DNA from: Sporolactobacillus pectinivorans
Lineage (GTDB): Bacteria; Bacillota; Bacilli; Bacillales; Sporolactobacillaceae
NCBI RefSeq assembly: GCF_002802965.1
Contig: NZ_NXGA01000001.1
Coordinates: forward strand, 133,461 to 197,460
DNA length: 64,000 nucleotides
Reading direction: 5' to 3'
Shown: piece after piece, positions 9,723 through 18,239 of the stretch
Numbering within the stretch: the stretch's first letter is position 1
How the letters are laid out: the number at the start of each line of letters is the position of its first letter
Notes under the pieces: model-generated
What the model saw: only the letters and a program-made list of their open reading frames with translations
Told to the model about the DNA's origin: nothing
Database searches by the model: none
Position numbers and translations under genes: made by a program

Positions 9723-10280
9723 CTACTCGGCTATGAATAGCCGAGCTTCTGGGAACACAGCTCACTTGCTTCGAGAATGCTGAAGTAGCGGCCACTGCTT
9801 TTTACCAAGGCTCGTCCCGAACCCGCAGGCTCACGGCTTAACGACCAAAAGCGAGCTGCTTGATATTGATCGCTGTGTTGACGTCCCGGTCGTGGTGCGT
9901 GCCGCATTGCGGGCACGTCCATTCCCGGATAGCTAGAGCTTTCTTTCCATCGTCATACCCGCATGTGGAGCAGAGCTGCGACGTTTTGTACGAATTGACA
10001 AGCACGAGCTCTTTGCCGTACCACGCACACTTATAGGTGAGCAACCGCCGGAGCTCGCCCCATGCCTGGTTGGCCCTTCGTAACCATGGGCTCACCTCCC
10101 TTCAGAAATAATCGCGGAACACACGTTCGCTTTATTACACAAGAAGGTACGGTGATCTTATCTCTATGGGGTTGCCCCAGACACGGATTCCTCTCGTCAT
10201 TAAAATTGACGCGTTTTCTCCGCTGGCAACCCTTAAATAAAATCAACAAAAATGAGGCTGGGAAGTTCCACGACTTCCCG
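9723..10280 (-). mobile_element. Relic of an IS200/IS605-family element (TnpB type)
   Basis: A truncated tnpB (9838-10095) is followed by a right-end-like perfect hairpin CTCGGCTA-TGAA-TAGCCGAG at 9726-9745. A second hairpin, GGGAAGT-TCCACG-ACTTCCC at 10260-10279, lies on the other side and could be the left end. About 900 bp expected between them for a complete tnpB is missing, so this is a deletion derivative. The outer limits are inferred from the hairpins only. Confidence 0.55.
9838..10095 (-). pseudogene. TnpB (IS605 OrfB) C-terminal fragment
   Basis: About 85 codons match the end of TnpB: QAWGELRRLLTYKCAWYGKE, then VNSYKTSQLCSTCG and WTCPQCGTHHDRDVNTAINI. This covers the four-cysteine zinc finger (CxxC...CxxC) and the last catalytic aspartate of the RuvC nuclease. 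The N-terminal 280 or so residues and the first two RuvC acidic residues are absent, so it cannot be an active nuclease. Confidence 0.85.
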
Positions 10281-10546
10281 GTTCAGACTCCAAATGGATT
10301 TGAAAAGTCGTTTATAATATAAATAGGCCTTCAAGAGCGCGAGTAACAATCATTCGAATAAATGCACTTTTTGAGAGTCCTTCTCGTTTGCAAGGAATGT
10401 AATTTTATCATCTTCTCCAAGTGATAAACGGATGGTAACGACATTAGTTTTTTATCCGAAGATGGATCAAAAGTGCCTGACTTTCTTCAGATTGCGGTCT
10501 TTTCTGTCATGCTCAAACAAATAAATGCGAAGGTGGGGATCTTACA
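10281..10546. other. Gene-poor interval with a possible decayed antitoxin-like fragment
   Basis: On the minus strand, about 10350-10452 reads TNVVTIRLSLGEDDKITFLA followed by a short tail and stop. This resembles the first strand and helix of a ribbon-helix-helix/RelB-type antitoxin. No start codon or ribosome site fits, and no toxin is adjacent, so I treat it as a remnant at best. Nothing else is evident. Confidence 0.25.
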
Positions 10547-11302
10547 TTGTCAAACACAGAAAAATTCAGCGGTAAAGCCGCCATCTATGCTCAATTCAGA
10601 CCGAATTATCCTGAAGCACTGATCCGCGACTTGATCAATGAACACAATCTGGACAAGTCTTCGGTTATTGCTGATATTGGTTCCGGTACAGGTATCCTGA
10701 CCAGGCAGCTTGTGGAACATGATTTAAGGGTAAAAGCTGTTGAACCTAATACGGATATGCGCCATGTCGCAGAATCCAGTCTAGGTACGAATCCATTATT
10801 CACATCAGTGGCAGGCATGGCTGAGCACACCACACTTCAAGATGGATCAGTCGATTTGATTACCGTCGCTCAGGCTTTTCATTGGTTCGATCCGGAGACA
10901 TTTAAAGAAGAATGCAGACGCATTTTGAAAAAAGAGGGGCAGGTCGTTCTGGTCTGGAACAGCCGGATACCAGATGCTTCGCTCATTCAGGAAAGTGAAA
11001 AAATCTGTGAACAGTTCTGTCCCGATTTTGACGGCTTTTCAGGAGGGCTCGATCATGTTTCGTCCCGTTTCAAAACCTTCTTTCAGGATGGAAAGTATCA
11101 ATGCAAAACATATGATCATCCACTCTACTACCATCTGGAGGAATTTATTGGGCGACACCTTTCAGCATCATACGCGCCTAAAGAGCCCGACTTAAATTAT
11201 CTGCTATATATTGAAGCTTTGACCCGGCTTTTTCAAAAGTACAGTATAGATGACCTGATCACTTTTCCGAATATGACCCGCAGCTATAGCGGACAGGTTT
11301 GA
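10547..11302 (+). CDS. Class I SAM-dependent methyltransferase
   Basis: The 251-residue protein starts at TTG 10547, preceded by AAGGTGGGG. Motif I is IADIGSGTGILTRQL (residues 41-55), then VEPNTDM (acidic loop), then VDLITVAQAFHWFDPETF, a UbiE/Methyltransf_11-type pattern often seen in small-molecule methyltransferases. The substrate is unknown. A strong terminator follows at 11360-11396, so it is probably monocistronic. Confidence 0.88.
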   Translation: MSNTEKFSGKAAIYAQFRPNYPEALIRDLINEHNLDKSSVIADIGSGTGILTRQLVEHDLRVKAVEPNTDMRHVAESSLGTNPLFTSVAGMAEHTTLQDGSVDLITVAQAFHWFDPETFKEECRRILKKEGQVVLVWNSRIPDASLIQESEKICEQFCPDFDGFSGGLDHVSSRFKTFFQDGKYQCKTYDHPLYYHLEEFIGRHLSASYAPKEPDLNYLLYIEALTRLFQKYSIDDLITFPNMTRSYSGQV

Positions 11303-11359
11303 AAAGTGGCTAACATTTCCGATTCTGCCACATTAGCCTGAAAAATTATAGAAAATGAT

Positions 11360-11396
11360 GAGCTGTTCTAAAAAAAGAACAGCTCTTCACATTTTT
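11360..11396 (+). terminator. Rho-independent terminator of the methyltransferase gene
   Basis: A perfect 10-bp stem GAGCTGTTCT / AGAACAGCTC with an A6 loop is followed by TTCACATTTTTT. The same hairpin overlaps the 3' end of the decayed regulator on the other strand. Confidence 0.85.
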
Positions 11397-11577
11397 TATC
11401 CAACGCGATACATAACACCAATGCCAATTTGGCCGACGGATTAAATTGTCCAGTTTCAATAGCGCTTATGGTTTGTCTTGAAACTCCGACAAGCTCCGCT
11501 AACCCTTGCTGAGATATATTTTTCTCAGCCCTGGCTACTTTTTAGTCCATTTTTTAAAATAAGTTTTTCATTGCCAT
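11368..11577 (-). pseudogene. Decayed XRE-family small regulator
   Basis: The minus strand encodes KVARAEKNISQQGLAELVGV, then SRQTISAIETGQFNPSAKLA and LDKKCEELFF. This is a near-complete 65-residue Cro/CI helix-turn-helix protein of the type that partners small membrane proteins. The first 10 codons are damaged: from ATG 11577 or 11571 the frame hits TAA twice within nine codons, and no alternative start with a ribosome site exists. The HTH itself (SQQGLAELVGVSRQTISAIE) is intact. Confidence 0.7.
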
Positions 11578-11589
11578 TTTTCATATATC

Positions 11590-11834
11590 TTAAACCTCAA
11601 AAGCGAAATAAAGGACCAAGCATTCTATTATGACTAAAATAACCAATATTCCTGCTACCAGGTATCTTTTCACTCTGCTTTTTTTTGTATTTAAATATCG
11701 CTTTGCTGGATATGAATACCATCAGTATTGCTGCTATATCTGCATACGGCTTTCCAGGGAATTATCCTCAATTTGTTCTTCTCTTTCATCTGACTTTTCA
11801 TATGGCTTATTTTCAAGGTATCTTCTTTTTTCAA
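11590..11834 (-). pseudogene. Decayed small membrane protein, partner of the XRE relic
   Basis: A TTG at 11834 with GAGGTGAGG upstream opens KKRRYLENKPYEKSDEREEQ. After two frame changes the sequence continues GKPYADIAAILMVFISSKAI and finally KRYLVAGILVILVIIECLVL to a stop at 11590. Two membrane segments are recognisable but no single frame spans them. It lies directly upstream of the XRE relic, as in the common membrane-protein plus XRE cassette. Confidence 0.6.
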
Positions 11835-11881
11835 TTTCCTCACCTCTCACTCTAAGGATAGTCAAATTGCTATAATAATCG

Positions 11882-13177
11882 TCATTCAACTTTTATTCCG
11901 TTACATTCATCGTCTCTTGGCATCTCTGGAACAGACTCTTTCTGGAATCCATAATCATCCGGTCTGACCCTCCCCGGAGCAGGGAGCCTGCGCAAAACCG
12001 GAATAAGAAGGACGTATACTGAAACGAACAGAAATCCGCTGCCCGCGGTCATGAACACCCATCCGGCCCCCATAGCATGGCTCATTATTCCTCCGGCTAG
12101 AGAACCAATAGGCATGATGCATGTGGAAATGCTGACCATTACCGACATCGAACGGGCGAGTAGTCTTTGCGGAAGAAGATTTTGCATCAATGTATAGCCA
12201 ATCACGTTGTTCAGCCCGAGCGGAATCATGCTTGCCGCAAAAAAGACAACTTTAAGCGGCGCAGATGGAGCAAATGCTGAAAGCTGCCAGAAACAAAAAC
12301 CGAGAAAATAACTCCCGGCTAGCAGCCGGCCAATGGGGAAACGGTTGAATAACGGAGCAGCCAGAGCGCCGGCCAGGCTTCCAACCGCCGAACCTGCCAG
12401 CAGAAAACCGTAGCTTTCCGAACCGCCCAATGAGTCCGCATAAGCCGGAAGTATCGCGGTTAAAGCGCCAAGCGTAAAATTGGCCACGGCGCCCGTCACC
12501 ATCACTTCCCCCAAAAGAGAGTGTAGAACAACTTGGAAACCCACTTTTAAATCAGAAAAATAGTTTCTAATCTGTTTCGTTGATGAGGGCTGACTCGCCT
12601 TTCGCTCGATGGGAAGATGCAACAGTTTAAAGAGACCCGCAGCAACAATAAAAGTGCCGATATCCGCCAGATAAAGGGACATGGCCCCTGTTACAGCAAG
12701 GATCGCACCGCCGACTGCGTTAAAGGCGGCATCAGAGCCTTGATAAGCCAATGACATCATTGAATTTGCCGCTATGCGGTCATCCCTCTCCAGAATATTG
12801 GGAATGAGTGCATTTTCGGCAGGAAATGAAAACTGATCCAGAAAAGAAACAATGGGCATAACAGCGAGTACCAGTCCGACAGAAAGTAAACCCGAATAAT
12901 AGGCTATCGGGATCAGGCAAAGCAGTGACGCCTGTCCAAGCTGTGAAACCACGAGCAGTTTCTGTATCGGATATTTATCAACTAAAGGACCGACAAGAAA
13001 CTGCAGCGCCTGAGGAAGCAGAATCAGAAAACCCGCCAGTCCCGAATAAAAAGCCGATCCACCCAGTTTATAAACAAGCCACATCGCACCGACATAATAC
13101 ATGCTGTCTCCGATATTGGTCATCAGGCGGGCTGAGATGAGGAGACGGAAATTCTTATTGAGAAATAGCGCTTTCAT
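11882..13177 (-). CDS. MFS transporter (12-TM, MdfA/macrolide-efflux-like)
   Basis: The protein of about 431 residues has around 12 hydrophobic segments, starting MKALFLNKNFRLLISARLMT, with the GDSMYYVGAMWLVYKL helix 1 and GPLVDKYP loop 2-3 seen in MFS drug exporters of the DHA3/MefA branch. ATG 13177 is preferred over GTG 13186 because AAGGAG lies 8 bp upstream. The regulator gene ends 66 bp upstream, and a shared operator lies between them (13205-13224). The likely role is export of a toxic small molecule, substrate unknown. Confidence 0.88.
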   Translation of the reverse strand: MKALFLNKNFRLLISARLMTNIGDSMYYVGAMWLVYKLGGSAFYSGLAGFLILLPQALQFLVGPLVDKYPIQKLLVVSQLGQASLLCLIPIAYYSGLLSVGLVLAVMPIVSFLDQFSFPAENALIPNILERDDRIAANSMMSLAYQGSDAAFNAVGGAILAVTGAMSLYLADIGTFIVAAGLFKLLHLPIERKASQPSSTKQIRNYFSDLKVGFQVVLHSLLGEVMVTGAVANFTLGALTAILPAYADSLGGSESYGFLLAGSAVGSLAGALAAPLFNRFPIGRLLAGSYFLGFCFWQLSAFAPSAPLKVVFFAASMIPLGLNNVIGYTLMQNLLPQRLLARSMSVMVSISTCIMPIGSLAGGIMSHAMGAGWVFMTAGSGFLFVSVYVLLIPVLRRLPAPGRVRPDDYGFQKESVPEMPRDDECNGIKVE

Positions 13178-13204
13178 CTGAATCACTCCTTAAATATATT
13201 TACT

Positions 13205-13224
13205 CGGTAAAATAAATCTGACCG
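13205..13224. promoter_or_regulatory. Operator copy 1 (in front of the MFS gene)
   Basis: CGGTAAAATAAATCTGACCG is an imperfect 20-bp inverted repeat 28 bp upstream of the MFS start. An almost identical dyad, inverted, lies at 13883-13902 in front of the regulator gene. Shared sites before both genes of a regulator/transporter pair point to binding by the encoded ArsR-type protein. Confidence 0.65.
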
Positions 13225-13242
13225 TTAATAAAAAAAAGAGCA

Positions 13243-13854
13243 TCATTGCTCCTGATCAACGTGTTGCTTAAAAGCCCCCTGATCAACCTGAAAGCCGAAT
13301 CCGGACAGAAAATATAGTTTTGCATCCGGCTGCTTCCCGTCCTGACTGCATCGGTTATTGTATTTATTAAACAGCTCCGCCGTTTCTTTAGCGAATGCCT
13401 GAAAGTGGCGATCGCTCATTGTAATTTCCCAATAGGTGGCAAGCGCACGCATGTTTCCCGGCACCTGCTCGCTGATTGAAAAAGCCTCATCCGGGGCAGT
13501 CAGTGCACGCATTCGCGTTCGGTCAATCATACTGAGCACAATCTGCCGATAGGTTTCGCTGACCTCCTGCTTCTGCGGAAGCAAGGAAACATCCGGCAGA
13601 AAGCCCTGAGCCACAGACTGATAAAATTTTTGTACGATCCCGTTGATTTCTTCTGTTCTAACCAGTTCAATCAAATGATTTTTTTCCAGTTCGTGCAAAT
13701 GATAGTGAATACGTGCGCGTGACAGATTAAATCGTTCGGCCAGCTGCTGACCTGTGTACGGTCTTTCAATCAGCAATATCATAAGTTTTGCCCGAAACGG
13801 ATCACTTAAAACTTTAAGCTGATTCAGATCCTTAATAATTAAGGTTTGTTTCAT
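13243..13854 (-). CDS. ArsR-type winged-helix transcriptional regulator
   Basis: In this 203-residue protein, residues 10-80 form a winged helix: LSDPFRAKLMILLIERPYTG, then QQLAERFNLSRARIHYHLHE, then the wing. The C-terminal 120 residues are a longer ligand or dimer domain, as in HTH_20/YdfF-like regulators of MFS genes. No metal-binding cysteine pair is visible, so a small-molecule effector is more likely than a metal. It is in the same orientation as and just upstream of the MFS gene, and probably represses both itself and the exporter. Confidence 0.88.
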   Translation of the reverse strand: MKQTLIIKDLNQLKVLSDPFRAKLMILLIERPYTGQQLAERFNLSRARIHYHLHELEKNHLIELVRTEEINGIVQKFYQSVAQGFLPDVSLLPQKQEVSETYRQIVLSMIDRTRMRALTAPDEAFSISEQVPGNMRALATYWEITMSDRHFQAFAKETAELFNKYNNRCSQDGKQPDAKLYFLSGFGFQVDQGAFKQHVDQEQ

Positions 13855-13882
13855 TTCACATCGCCTGTTATATTTTTTTATT

Positions 13883-13902
13883 CGGTTAAATTTATTTTAC
13901 CG
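13883..13902. promoter_or_regulatory. Operator copy 2 (in front of the ArsR-type gene)
   Basis: CGGTTAAATTTATTTTACCG is a nearly perfect 20-bp palindrome 29 bp upstream of the regulator start. It matches the reverse complement of the dyad at 13205-13224 at most positions. Confidence 0.65.
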
Positions 13903-14103
13903 TCAATGATGATTCATTTCAATAATCTGCAGCAATTAAAATAACAGAAAATAGCTCAAGCGTTTGTACCTAACAATTTGAATACCATATTATTAAGTAA
14001 GTTGCAAAGAATACAAAAAGCTGTTTTAAGATTATGTAGACACGATTTGATAACCATTTTCCGCTTTCAAATGGTTGTCTCTCTTTTAAGGGGTCTGATT
14101 ACA

Positions 14104-14412
14104 GTGCGCCGAATAAATTTTTTGAAACTTAATGTACTTAGCTGCTTATATGGTGCTCTTCTGGCCATCATTACTTTGTTACTGCTTAGACCTTCCCAAA
14201 CAGCCGGTATGCTACACATTCATTTAGATTCCGTGTCTCAATATTTCTTTATCCTATCCGCCCTCGCCGCTGCCGTCTATTACCTCTTTATGAAAAGCGT
14301 CTCAAATGACCGTCCCACCGACTGGAAGTCCACCCTTTGGTTTTCTATCAGGCTGCTTCTTTGGTTCCCATACTGGGTGGTCTTTGTAATCCTTGGCTTT
14401 TTTCTAGCCTGA
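14104..14412 (+). CDS. Small hypothetical membrane protein
   Basis: From GTG 14104 (AAGGGG 10 bp upstream) the frame encodes about 102 residues with three hydrophobic helices: LNVLSCLYGALLAIITLLLL, YFFILSALAAAVYYLFM and FSIRLLLWFPYWVVFVILGF. The frame is open further upstream to 13978, but those codons lack a ribosome site. I do not recognise the family. It stands alone between the ArsR unit and the nitroreductases. Confidence 0.55.
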   Translation: MRRINFLKLNVLSCLYGALLAIITLLLLRPSQTAGMLHIHLDSVSQYFFILSALAAAVYYLFMKSVSNDRPTDWKSTLWFSIRLLLWFPYWVVFVILGFFLA

Positions 14413-14758
14413 GATGAACTGATTTCGCGTTGTCAGCCTGCCATTTGTCTGACTGACAGAACAGATTGTGAAAGCAGGAATTTATGATGTTTCTCATGGG
14501 AACACTGTCATTAATCGCAGGTGTTTCTGAATTTTATAAAAAATAAGGTTGAATAGCCCTCTATCCATCCTGGCTTCGGTTTTTGCCTTTTTCGTTTTAA
14601 TCGATAATTTATTGCTTTAGATAACGTGCTGAACAAAAATTCAAAACAGGTTGAAAGGATTCTTGTTTTTTTGTGGTGGCTGCCCTTCGATCATTGATTT
14701 GCTATATAATAATGTTAGAACATTTATGTAAGCGCTTTTTATATCTCAAAGAAAAGAG
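14413..14758. promoter_or_regulatory. Intergenic region with promoter -10 and a cre-like site before nitroreductase 1
   Basis: TATAAT at 14705-14710 is a good -10 element (the -35 is poor). TGTAAGCGCTTTTT at 14727-14740, just downstream, is close to the CcpA cre consensus, suggesting catabolite control of the following gene. The rest of the interval shows no gene. Confidence 0.45.
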
Positions 14759-15391
14759 ATGCTTAAAATGGATGAGGATCTGATCCGTTTGATTACCGGA
14801 AGAAAGTCGATCAGAAAGTTTGATCCAGAACAAAAAATCAGTCATGACGAGCTGTCTCGGATTCTGCAGGAATCGTGCCGGGCTCCGTCTGCCATGAACC
14901 TGCAACCGTGGCGCTTTTTGGTAATCCAAAGTAAGGAAGGAAAAGACAAACTCCGGCCGCTGTTTTATAATAACCCGCAACTTCTGGATTCCTGTTCCGC
15001 AATGATCGCCATACTCGGGGACCTACGTGCATCGGATTACAAAGATCACATCTACAATCGGGCAGTCGCCGAGGGAACTATGTCTGAGGAAGAACGTGAT
15101 AAAGAGGTTAAACTCATTTCAGAACTTTATGACGGCATGCCGCACGATGCACATTTGACGGATGTCTCATTTAACAGCGCCCTGGCAGCCATGCAGCTAA
15201 TGCTGGTCGCGCGGGCCCATGGCTATGAAACATGCCCACTCGGCGGTTTTGACAAGAATCAATTTGATGCAACATTCGGTTATGATCCGGCACGCTACCT
15301 CCCATTGGTTCTGATTGCAGTCGGAAAACCTGCAGAAGAGGGTTTTAACACCGTGCGTCTTGATACAGATCAAATTGTGAAATGGGTTTAA
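14759..15391 (+). CDS. Nitroreductase family protein
   Basis: The 210-residue FMN-dependent oxidoreductase has GRKSIRKFDPEQKISHDELS at the N terminus, CRAPSAMNLQPWRFLVI (FMN and subunit contacts), and GYETCPLGGFDKNQFDATFG near the C terminus, all standard for the nitroreductase fold. It would reduce nitro-compounds, quinones or flavin with NAD(P)H. GAAAAGAG lies right before ATG 14759; ATG 14768 is an alternative. It is followed by a second, different family member. Confidence 0.9.
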   Translation: MLKMDEDLIRLITGRKSIRKFDPEQKISHDELSRILQESCRAPSAMNLQPWRFLVIQSKEGKDKLRPLFYNNPQLLDSCSAMIAILGDLRASDYKDHIYNRAVAEGTMSEEERDKEVKLISELYDGMPHDAHLTDVSFNSALAAMQLMLVARAHGYETCPLGGFDKNQFDATFGYDPARYLPLVLIAVGKPAEEGFNTVRLDTDQIVKWV

Positions 15392-15672
15392 CGTGTTTTT
15401 TTTAAAGGATTAATCTCAGATGCACTCCCGCAAAATGAAAGGTTTGTCTATAAAATTTCTTTCAGTCGGCTTCTTATCCCTGTGCCAATTGGGTATGGAG
15501 CCATTTTATTTAATATTTCCCTGATCGGAGTCTATAATAAATTTTGTTGGCTGGAGCACGGTCTCTGATGCATGTTTTATTTTTCAACCTGTCACCAGGT
15601 TGGATACACCGCAGCTTAAAACCGTGATCTTCAGATACCGCATACAAATCACTCAGGGAAGAGGCTTTTATT
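15392..15672. other. Leader region before nitroreductase 2 with a small hairpin
   Basis: TATAAT at 15533-15538 could be a -10 element. A perfect 7-bp hairpin CAACCTG-TCAC-CAGGTTG at 15585-15602 lies in the putative leader about 70 bp before the start codon. No ORF is apparent. Confidence 0.4.
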
Positions 15673-16359
15673 ATGCAGACTATTGATAAAGAGCAGGTCA
15701 AGGAACAGATTATAAAAGCTTTTCAGTTCAGGCACGCCTGTAAAAAGTTTGATTCGGCGAGGAAAATCAGTGACGAAGATTTTAACTTTATACTTGAAAC
15801 AGGTCGCTTGTCGCCCAGTTCTTTCGGCTTGGAACCTTGGAAGTTTGTTGTTGTACAGAATAAAGATTTGCGCAAAAAGCTGGAAGGTCCGGCATGGGGC
15901 GCCGTTGAAAAGCTGAAAACCGCCAGCCATTTTGTTCTGATTCTCTCCAGAAAAGCAGATTCGCTGGCCGCTCATTCCGAGCACGTGCAGCATATGCTGA
16001 AAGATATTCAGAAACTACCTGATGATGTAGACAAAATGATGACTGACGCTATCGATAATTTTCAGAAATCAGATTTTGATCTGACCGGCAATGACCGTGT
16101 ATTTTTCGAATGGGGATGCCGGCAGGATTACATCCCGCTGGCAAACATGATGACCGCCGCGGCGGAAATCGGAATCGATTCCTGTCCGATGGAAGGTTTC
16201 GACAAGCAGAAAGTAGAGCAGGTGCTGAAAGACGAGGGTGTCATTAAAGGCGACACATACGGTATTGCCTCCATGGCCGCTTTTGGTTATCGCGCCGAAG
16301 AACCGCATCATGCGAAAACAAGGCAGCCCTTGAATGACGTTGTTGAGTGGATCAACTAA
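15673..16359 (+). CDS. NAD(P)H-dependent nitroreductase (NfsB/YfkO-like)
   Basis: The 228-residue protein shows FRHACKKFDSARKISDEDFN, then LSPSSFGLEPWKFVVVQNKD and EIGIDSCPMEGFDKQKVEQV, the patterns of the NfsB-like branch, with a C-terminal YRAEEPHHAKTRQPLNDVVE. An AAGAGG ribosome site sits 8 bp before the ATG. The likely reaction is two-electron reduction of quinones or nitro groups with FMN. A terminator follows directly. Confidence 0.9.
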   Translation: MQTIDKEQVKEQIIKAFQFRHACKKFDSARKISDEDFNFILETGRLSPSSFGLEPWKFVVVQNKDLRKKLEGPAWGAVEKLKTASHFVLILSRKADSLAAHSEHVQHMLKDIQKLPDDVDKMMTDAIDNFQKSDFDLTGNDRVFFEWGCRQDYIPLANMMTAAAEIGIDSCPMEGFDKQKVEQVLKDEGVIKGDTYGIASMAAFGYRAEEPHHAKTRQPLNDVVEWIN

Positions 16360-16380
16360 AGACAGCATGAAAATCTTAAA

Positions 16381-16426
16381 GCCAGTTTGACCAATCGCTT
16401 CTTTGATTGATCGAACTGGTTTTTTA
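16381..16426 (+). terminator. Terminator after nitroreductase 2
   Basis: CCAGTTTGACCAATC pairs with GATTGATCGAACTGG (one G-U and one mismatch), followed by TTTTTT. Confidence 0.8.
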
Positions 16427-16540
16427 TTCCGAAAGACCTTGGTGAACGCTTCTTTTTTACCGTACGGCCCTACGTTGAACCGGTCCGGCACCGGCAGCGG
16501 TTCACTTATTTGAGCAAAATAACTTTGAACAGACAGTCCT

Positions 16541-17101
16541 TCATTTGTATTCAATCTTTTTGGTTTCCCACTCACCCGCCAACATTCCATATACCACATG
16601 ATCGACATAGTGGCTATAGAGCCATTCAGCCTGCCGGATGCATCCTTCGTTAACAAAGCCGAGCCGTTCTGGAATATTTCTGCTTCTCCTGTTTGCGGAA
16701 GCTGCCCGGATCTCAACCTTGTTCAAGTTCAGTTCGTGAAAGGCATAATCAGTCAGCGCCTTGACCGCTTTAGTCATAATGCCTTTGCCTTGGAATTTCT
16801 CGCCAAGCCAATAGCCGATATACGCCGTTTTGTTTGACCAATTGATACTATTGTATCCGGCAGTCCCGGCAATTTCCTCGTGGTACAGAATAACTGTCGT
16901 CAGATTCCGGTGTTCAGCATAACCCTCCATGGTCCCCTGGAGGAATGCGCGTATATCTTCTGCGCTTGAGGTGCCGTCCACCCAGGCCATCCATGTTCTT
17001 AAATGAGTTCTCGATTGATCAACCAGTTCGAAAATCTGCTCTGCGTCCTTTAAATCGATTAGTCTTAATGAAATGGCTTCATCGACTTTATATAAGAACA
17101 T
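16541..17101 (-). CDS. GNAT acetyltransferase, RimL / YdaF-like
   Basis: ATG 17101 has AGGAG 7 bp upstream and gives about 186 residues; the longer frame to 17164 has no ribosome site. ISLRLIDLKDAEQIFELVDQ opens the fold and GYWLGEKFQGKGIMTKAVKA is the acetyl-CoA loop (Q/GxGxG/A). The pattern is that of ribosomal-protein-serine N-acetyltransferase-like proteins of Bacilli. The acceptor is unknown. Confidence 0.88.
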   Translation of the reverse strand: MFLYKVDEAISLRLIDLKDAEQIFELVDQSRTHLRTWMAWVDGTSSAEDIRAFLQGTMEGYAEHRNLTTVILYHEEIAGTAGYNSINWSNKTAYIGYWLGEKFQGKGIMTKAVKALTDYAFHELNLNKVEIRAASANRRSRNIPERLGFVNEGCIRQAEWLYSHYVDHVVYGMLAGEWETKKIEYK

Positions 17102-17377
17102 CTGCGCGCTCCTCGTTGTGTCATTATATTGCAGTATATGATTTTTCCTCTTGATTTTGTTCATTCCGTTGCCTTTGATTTGTTTGGAAGGAACAATTTT
17201 TTGACTGCCCGTTTACGCGTAAAATAGTAGATAGAGAGGGTGAAAAGGGTGGACATTTGACTTACGGGTAAAAGGACGGCCGCCCGAGACGCTGATTCAT
17301 CTCGGCAATAAATAACCGAATTTTCTTCCGTTGGCGACCTGTATAAAATCAGCCGTCCAGAAACTGTTTCTGCAATA

Positions 17378-17415
17378 AATAATCCCCACCCTTCAATGTT
17401 CAGGCGGGGATTATT
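17378..17415. terminator. Strong hairpin downstream of the AHSA1-like relic
   Basis: AATAATCCCC and GGGGATTATT form a perfect 10-bp stem around an 18-nt loop. No long U-run follows on either strand, so it may be a weak terminator or the end of an old mobile element. The rest of 17102-17488 holds no gene. Confidence 0.4.
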
Positions 17416-17488
17416 GTCCGTGTATTTTGCTGTTCAGCTCGAGCCGCTTTTTAAATAAATTATTGATAATCAAGCAATTCCTCCTGAC

Positions 17489-17978
17489 TCTACTGCAAAT
17501 AACCTGCCAGACGGTCGAATTGTGAAGTGAATCCCTTATAACGCCCGTCCCTAATACCTGCTGAAGTGCTTCATCCGACATGAAACGGGATCGTACCATC
17601 ACCCGCTTATTATTTTCTTCATCGGGCAGCTTCATCGTTACAAGTATCTGAGGCATTCCATCAACCGGGCGGCCGTCCTCATCTGCAAACATATCGATGT
17701 GAACAATTTTTTATGGTTCCTTAATTTCGTGATAGACTTGCTTAACCCGGGACTCCTGGCCATAAAAACCTCCTTGTCTTCCATCCGTGCAGTGCATGCA
17801 GTAATGCCAGATGCCATCCGGCCTAAGCTCAAATTTTCGGCTGTCTGTCAGTCATCCTTCCGGGCCCCGCCATTCTGCCAGATGCTCCTGCCTGGAAAAA
17901 GCCCCGAATACCATGTCCCTCGGCGCTTCAAAGACACGCTCCATAAGGAGGTCCTGTCCCTTCAACTTTCGTTCTCAT
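17489..17978 (-). pseudogene. Decayed SRPBCC (AHSA1/START-like) domain gene
   Basis: Reading leftward, the pieces in order are MERVFEAPRDMVFGAFSRQE / HLAEWRGPEG (then a stop), a short middle part, FADEDGRPVDGMPQILVTMK / RSRFMSDEALQQVLGTGVI, and in another frame GFTSQFDRLAGYLQ ending at the TAG at 17489. Together they trace a whole Activator-of-Hsp90-ATPase-like domain broken by at least three frame changes or stops. Remains of further coding sequence may extend to about 18085. Confidence 0.75.
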
Positions 17979-18239
17979 ACGACTCGCCATCATCCATCCA
18001 CATACCCCCATCGGGATAACATTTTTGTTGATTCCCGTCCGAATGGTTCATCCGGTACGAAGCGGGAGCTGAACAGCAATGATTGATCACGTGACGGATT
18101 TATCGATGCGTCTGTCATCTGACGTACCATATCGGAAAATTTTAAAACCCGTCACATGATTTATATACCCGGATCAGGAAAAGATAAACACATAAAATGT
18201 GTTTCCAAAATTAAACTTTTTTGCTTACTGCATCAAACT

